From assembly GCF_002709775.1 (NCBI RefSeq), contig NZ_PAQR01000054.1, positions 79,751 through 143,750 of the forward strand: DNA of 64,000 nt. The letters run 5' to 3'. The position numbers and the translations under genes are program-made. This DNA is from Thalassospira sp. GTDB lineage: Bacteria; Pseudomonadota; Alphaproteobacteria; Rhodospirillales; Thalassospiraceae. A model generated the notes under the pieces. The model ran no database searches. It saw only the letters and a list, made by a program, of their open reading frames with translations, and was not told the DNA's origin. Positions 61,844-64,000 of this stretch are shown here, one piece after another. Position 1 is the stretch's first letter. Each line of letters starts with the position of its first letter.

Positions 61844-63931
61844 TTACCCGGATCGGAAATACCGAACTGCTTCGTCACGCTCAAACAGATAAAGCAAAAG
61901 GCGTAACGCATCGCCCCGGGCCTTCTGCAAGTCCGGGTCACGCTCAACGATCAGCCGCGCATCATCACGTGCAATGGCGAGCAAATCACCATGCAGCTCC
62001 AGATTGGCCAGCCGATATTCCTGAAGACCACTTTGGCGCGTTCCCAGAACTTCACCAGCCCCGCGAAGCTTCAGGTCCTCTTCGGCAATGACAAAGCCGT
62101 CCTCGGTTTCGCGCATGATCTTGAGGCGCGCCTTTGAAACCTGTCCAAGCGGGCTACCATAAAGCAGCAAACAGGTCGAAGCTGCGTCACCACGGCCAAT
62201 GCGCCCGCGAAGCTGATGAAGCTGTGCAAGGCCAAAGCGCTCGGAATGCTCAATGACCATAATGGTCGCTTCGGGCACATTCACGCCGACTTCGATCACG
62301 GTGGTGGCAACAAGGATGGATGTATCGCCATGGGCGAACTTTTCCATGACCTCGTCCTTTTCCTTGCCCTTCATCTTGCCATGGACAAGGCCGACACGCT
62401 CCGCGCCAAACAGCTCTACCAGTACGCGGTAGCGTTCCTCGGCTGCCTGCAGGTCAAGGACCTCGGAATCTTCGACCAGCGGGCATACCCAGTAAATCTT
62501 GGTGCCACTGCGCATGGCGCGTCCGATCCCGGAAATCACATCGTCGACCTTGTCGATCGGCAAGACGCGGGTATCGACCGGTTTGCGTCCCGGTGGCTTT
62601 TCATCAAGTCGCGAGACTTCCATATCGCCAAAGGCTGTCAGGGTCAGGGTGCGCGGAATTGGGGTCGCCGTCATGACCAGCACATCAACCGCCTGTCCTT
62701 TGCCCGCCAGCATCAAGCGCTGATGCACGCCAAAGCGATGTTGTTCATCAACAACCGCAAAGGCCAGATCATGGAAGGCGACATCATCCTGAAATAGGGC
62801 ATGGGTTCCAACCGCGATCTGCACATCACCATTGGCAAAGCCTTCAAGTGCTGTCTTACGGGCCTTGCCCTTATCGCGTCCGGTCAGAATGGCACATTTG
62901 ATCCCGATTTGCTCAAGCAGCGGTGAAATGGTTTCGAAATGCTGCCGGGCAAGGATTTCAGTCGGCGCCATCAGGGCTGCCTGACGGCCGCATTCAACCG
63001 CATTCAGCATCGCCATCAGTGCCACCACGGTTTTGCCTGAGCCGACGTCGCCTTGCAACAGACGCAGCATCCGACCTTCGCTTGCCATATCCTCATAGAT
63101 ATCGCCAAGCGCTCGCTGTTGCGCACCAGTCATGGCAAAGGGCAGGTGCTTGCCGAGCGCTTCGCGTAGGCGCCCATCCCCCTTGGTGACACGACCGCCC
63201 AGTTTACGCATCTTGGCCCGGATCAAGGTCAGGGCCAGCTGATTGGCAAGCAGCTCGTCATAGGCAAGACGTTTACGCGCCGGATGATCGGGCGAAAGAT
63301 CGGTTTCGTCCTGCGGATTATGAACCGTATAAAGGGCCGTTTTCAAATCCGGCCATTTATGGCGCGCGACCAGGGCCGGGTCATGCCATTCCGGAAAGTC
63401 TGGCAGGGTTTCAAGCGCACCACGCACCGCCTTGGTCAGCGTCTTGCCCGTCACCCCGGCAGACATTGGATAGACCGGCTCAACCGTCTGGATTTCAGAC
63501 CGTTCGGCCTCTGTCCCTATGCGGTCGGGATGGGTGATCTGATATTCGCCGCGATAATGATCGATCTTGCCCGAGACGATCCGCTTTTCCCCCACCGGCA
63601 GAACGTCATTCAGATACTTCGCCCGCGCATTGAAAAACGCCAGAACCAGCGTACCGCTCTGGGTTTTGCAAATCACGCGATAGGGCCGACGGCGATTGGG
63701 GGACGGGTCATGACGCTCAACCCAGACATCCAGGGTCACGACCGATCCATCAATGGTATCGGAAAGGTCAGGGGAAAAACGGCGATCAATGATGCCAGAT
63801 GGCAAATGCCACAGCAGATCGGCCACATGTTCCCCGCCGATCAGGCGCGCCACCAAGGGTTTCAGGCGCGGCCCGATACCGGCAAGCGTGTCAATTTCAG
63901 CAAAAAGCGGGAACAGAATTTCCGGGCGCAT
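61844..63931 (-). CDS. recG: ATP-dependent DNA helicase RecG
   Basis: The 695-residue superfamily 2 helicase rewinds stalled replication forks and branch-migrates Holliday junctions. It has an N-terminal wedge/OB domain (about 50-160), then helicase motif I LLQGDVGSGKTVVALMAM, motif II AVVDEQHRFG (DEQH box), motif III MTATPIPRTL, and motif VI QLRGRIGRGDAAS. The frame continues past the window edge via a TTG, but ATG 63931 (MRPEILFPLFAEIDTL) is the normal start. It converges on the DUF502 gene. Confidence 0.97.
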   Translation of the reverse strand: MRPEILFPLFAEIDTLAGIGPRLKPLVARLIGGEHVADLLWHLPSGIIDRRFSPDLSDTIDGSVVTLDVWVERHDPSPNRRRPYRVICKTQSGTLVLAFFNARAKYLNDVLPVGEKRIVSGKIDHYRGEYQITHPDRIGTEAERSEIQTVEPVYPMSAGVTGKTLTKAVRGALETLPDFPEWHDPALVARHKWPDLKTALYTVHNPQDETDLSPDHPARKRLAYDELLANQLALTLIRAKMRKLGGRVTKGDGRLREALGKHLPFAMTGAQQRALGDIYEDMASEGRMLRLLQGDVGSGKTVVALMAMLNAVECGRQAALMAPTEILARQHFETISPLLEQIGIKCAILTGRDKGKARKTALEGFANGDVQIAVGTHALFQDDVAFHDLAFAVVDEQHRFGVHQRLMLAGKGQAVDVLVMTATPIPRTLTLTAFGDMEVSRLDEKPPGRKPVDTRVLPIDKVDDVISGIGRAMRSGTKIYWVCPLVEDSEVLDLQAAEERYRVLVELFGAERVGLVHGKMKGKEKDEVMEKFAHGDTSILVATTVIEVGVNVPEATIMVIEHSERFGLAQLHQLRGRIGRGDAASTCLLLYGSPLGQVSKARLKIMRETEDGFVIAEEDLKLRGAGEVLGTRQSGLQEYRLANLELHGDLLAIARDDARLIVERDPDLQKARGDALRLLLYLFERDEAVRYFRSG

Positions 63932-64000
63932 GACGGTTTTCGTTGAAACTTTCGATGAGAACGTTAATAGAACAATTGCGTTTATGACACGGGTATACAA

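Overview
The window reads as an uninterrupted stretch of core chromosome from a marine-type alphaproteobacterium, most likely order Rhodospirillales (a Thalassospira-like genus is my best guess from gene content; no 16S gene is present to confirm it). Supporting signs are a PopZ-type polar organizer beside valS, an alphaproteobacterial LexA box (GTTC-N7-GTTC) in front of uvrA, an RpoH-type heat-shock sigma factor, the yajC-secD-secF-Mth938 order, TrmFO, and the argS-SPOR-nagZ-scpA-scpB-tatABC-serS-surE-pcm order. I saw no insertion sequence, prophage, CRISPR array or rRNA operon.

Layout. 1-2.8 kb: the left-edge part of a Pat-like CoA-ligase/acetyltransferase and a small His-tailed protein (minus strand). 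2.8-3.4 kb: two identical tRNA-Asn genes and a tRNA-Cys, with promoters and terminators. 3.5-6 kb: a PAS-chemoreceptor-PilZ fusion. 6.4-9.6 kb: PIMT-like protein, rhodanese, TolC, PopZ. 9.7-17.9 kb: valS; the p-aminobenzoate genes pabB-pabA-pabC followed by a degenerate EAL protein; an FMN riboswitch controlling ribB. 17.9-19.1 kb: xthA and erpA (minus). 19.4-31.3 kb: a long plus-strand run covering argS, SPOR protein, nagZ, site-2 protease, scpAB, an orphan ABC ATPase, tatABC, serS, surE and pcm. 31.4-33.3 kb: NlpD-like lipoprotein and a DUF815 ATPase. 33.6-42.3 kb: yajC-secD-secF, a DMT exporter, Mth938/NDUFAF3-like protein, an FAD oxidoreductase, MscS, an NDUFAF6-like protein and a secreted unknown. 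42.4-50.4 kb: trmFO, an unknown membrane protein, uvrA, fba and nagA. 51-55.2 kb: ugpBAEC, a glycerol-3-phosphate ABC importer. 55.4-64 kb: msrC, ssb, an unknown protein, two Nudix proteins, a YchJ-like protein, rpoH, DUF502 and recG (right edge).

How genes relate. Most groups are housekeeping: tRNA charging (valS, argS, serS), folate precursor and riboflavin synthesis, Tat and Sec protein export, chromosome condensation, protein repair (pcm, msrC), DNA repair (uvrA, xthA, recG, ssb) and envelope maintenance. The observations I find most worth following are the long leader of rpoH, which holds a 13-residue peptide ORF and a strong hairpin; the physical linkage of bacterial relatives of two mitochondrial complex I assembly factors (NDUFAF3 and NDUFAF6) near secDF; a degenerate EAL protein with a cysteine cluster behind pabC; and several perfect inverted repeats at promoters with no assigned regulator (before ribB, secD, ugpB and the PIMT-like gene).

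Limits: everything is read by eye from the sequence. Family assignments rest on motifs and remembered family features, start codons were chosen by Shine-Dalgarno and family length, and promoter calls are matches to -35/-10 consensus only.
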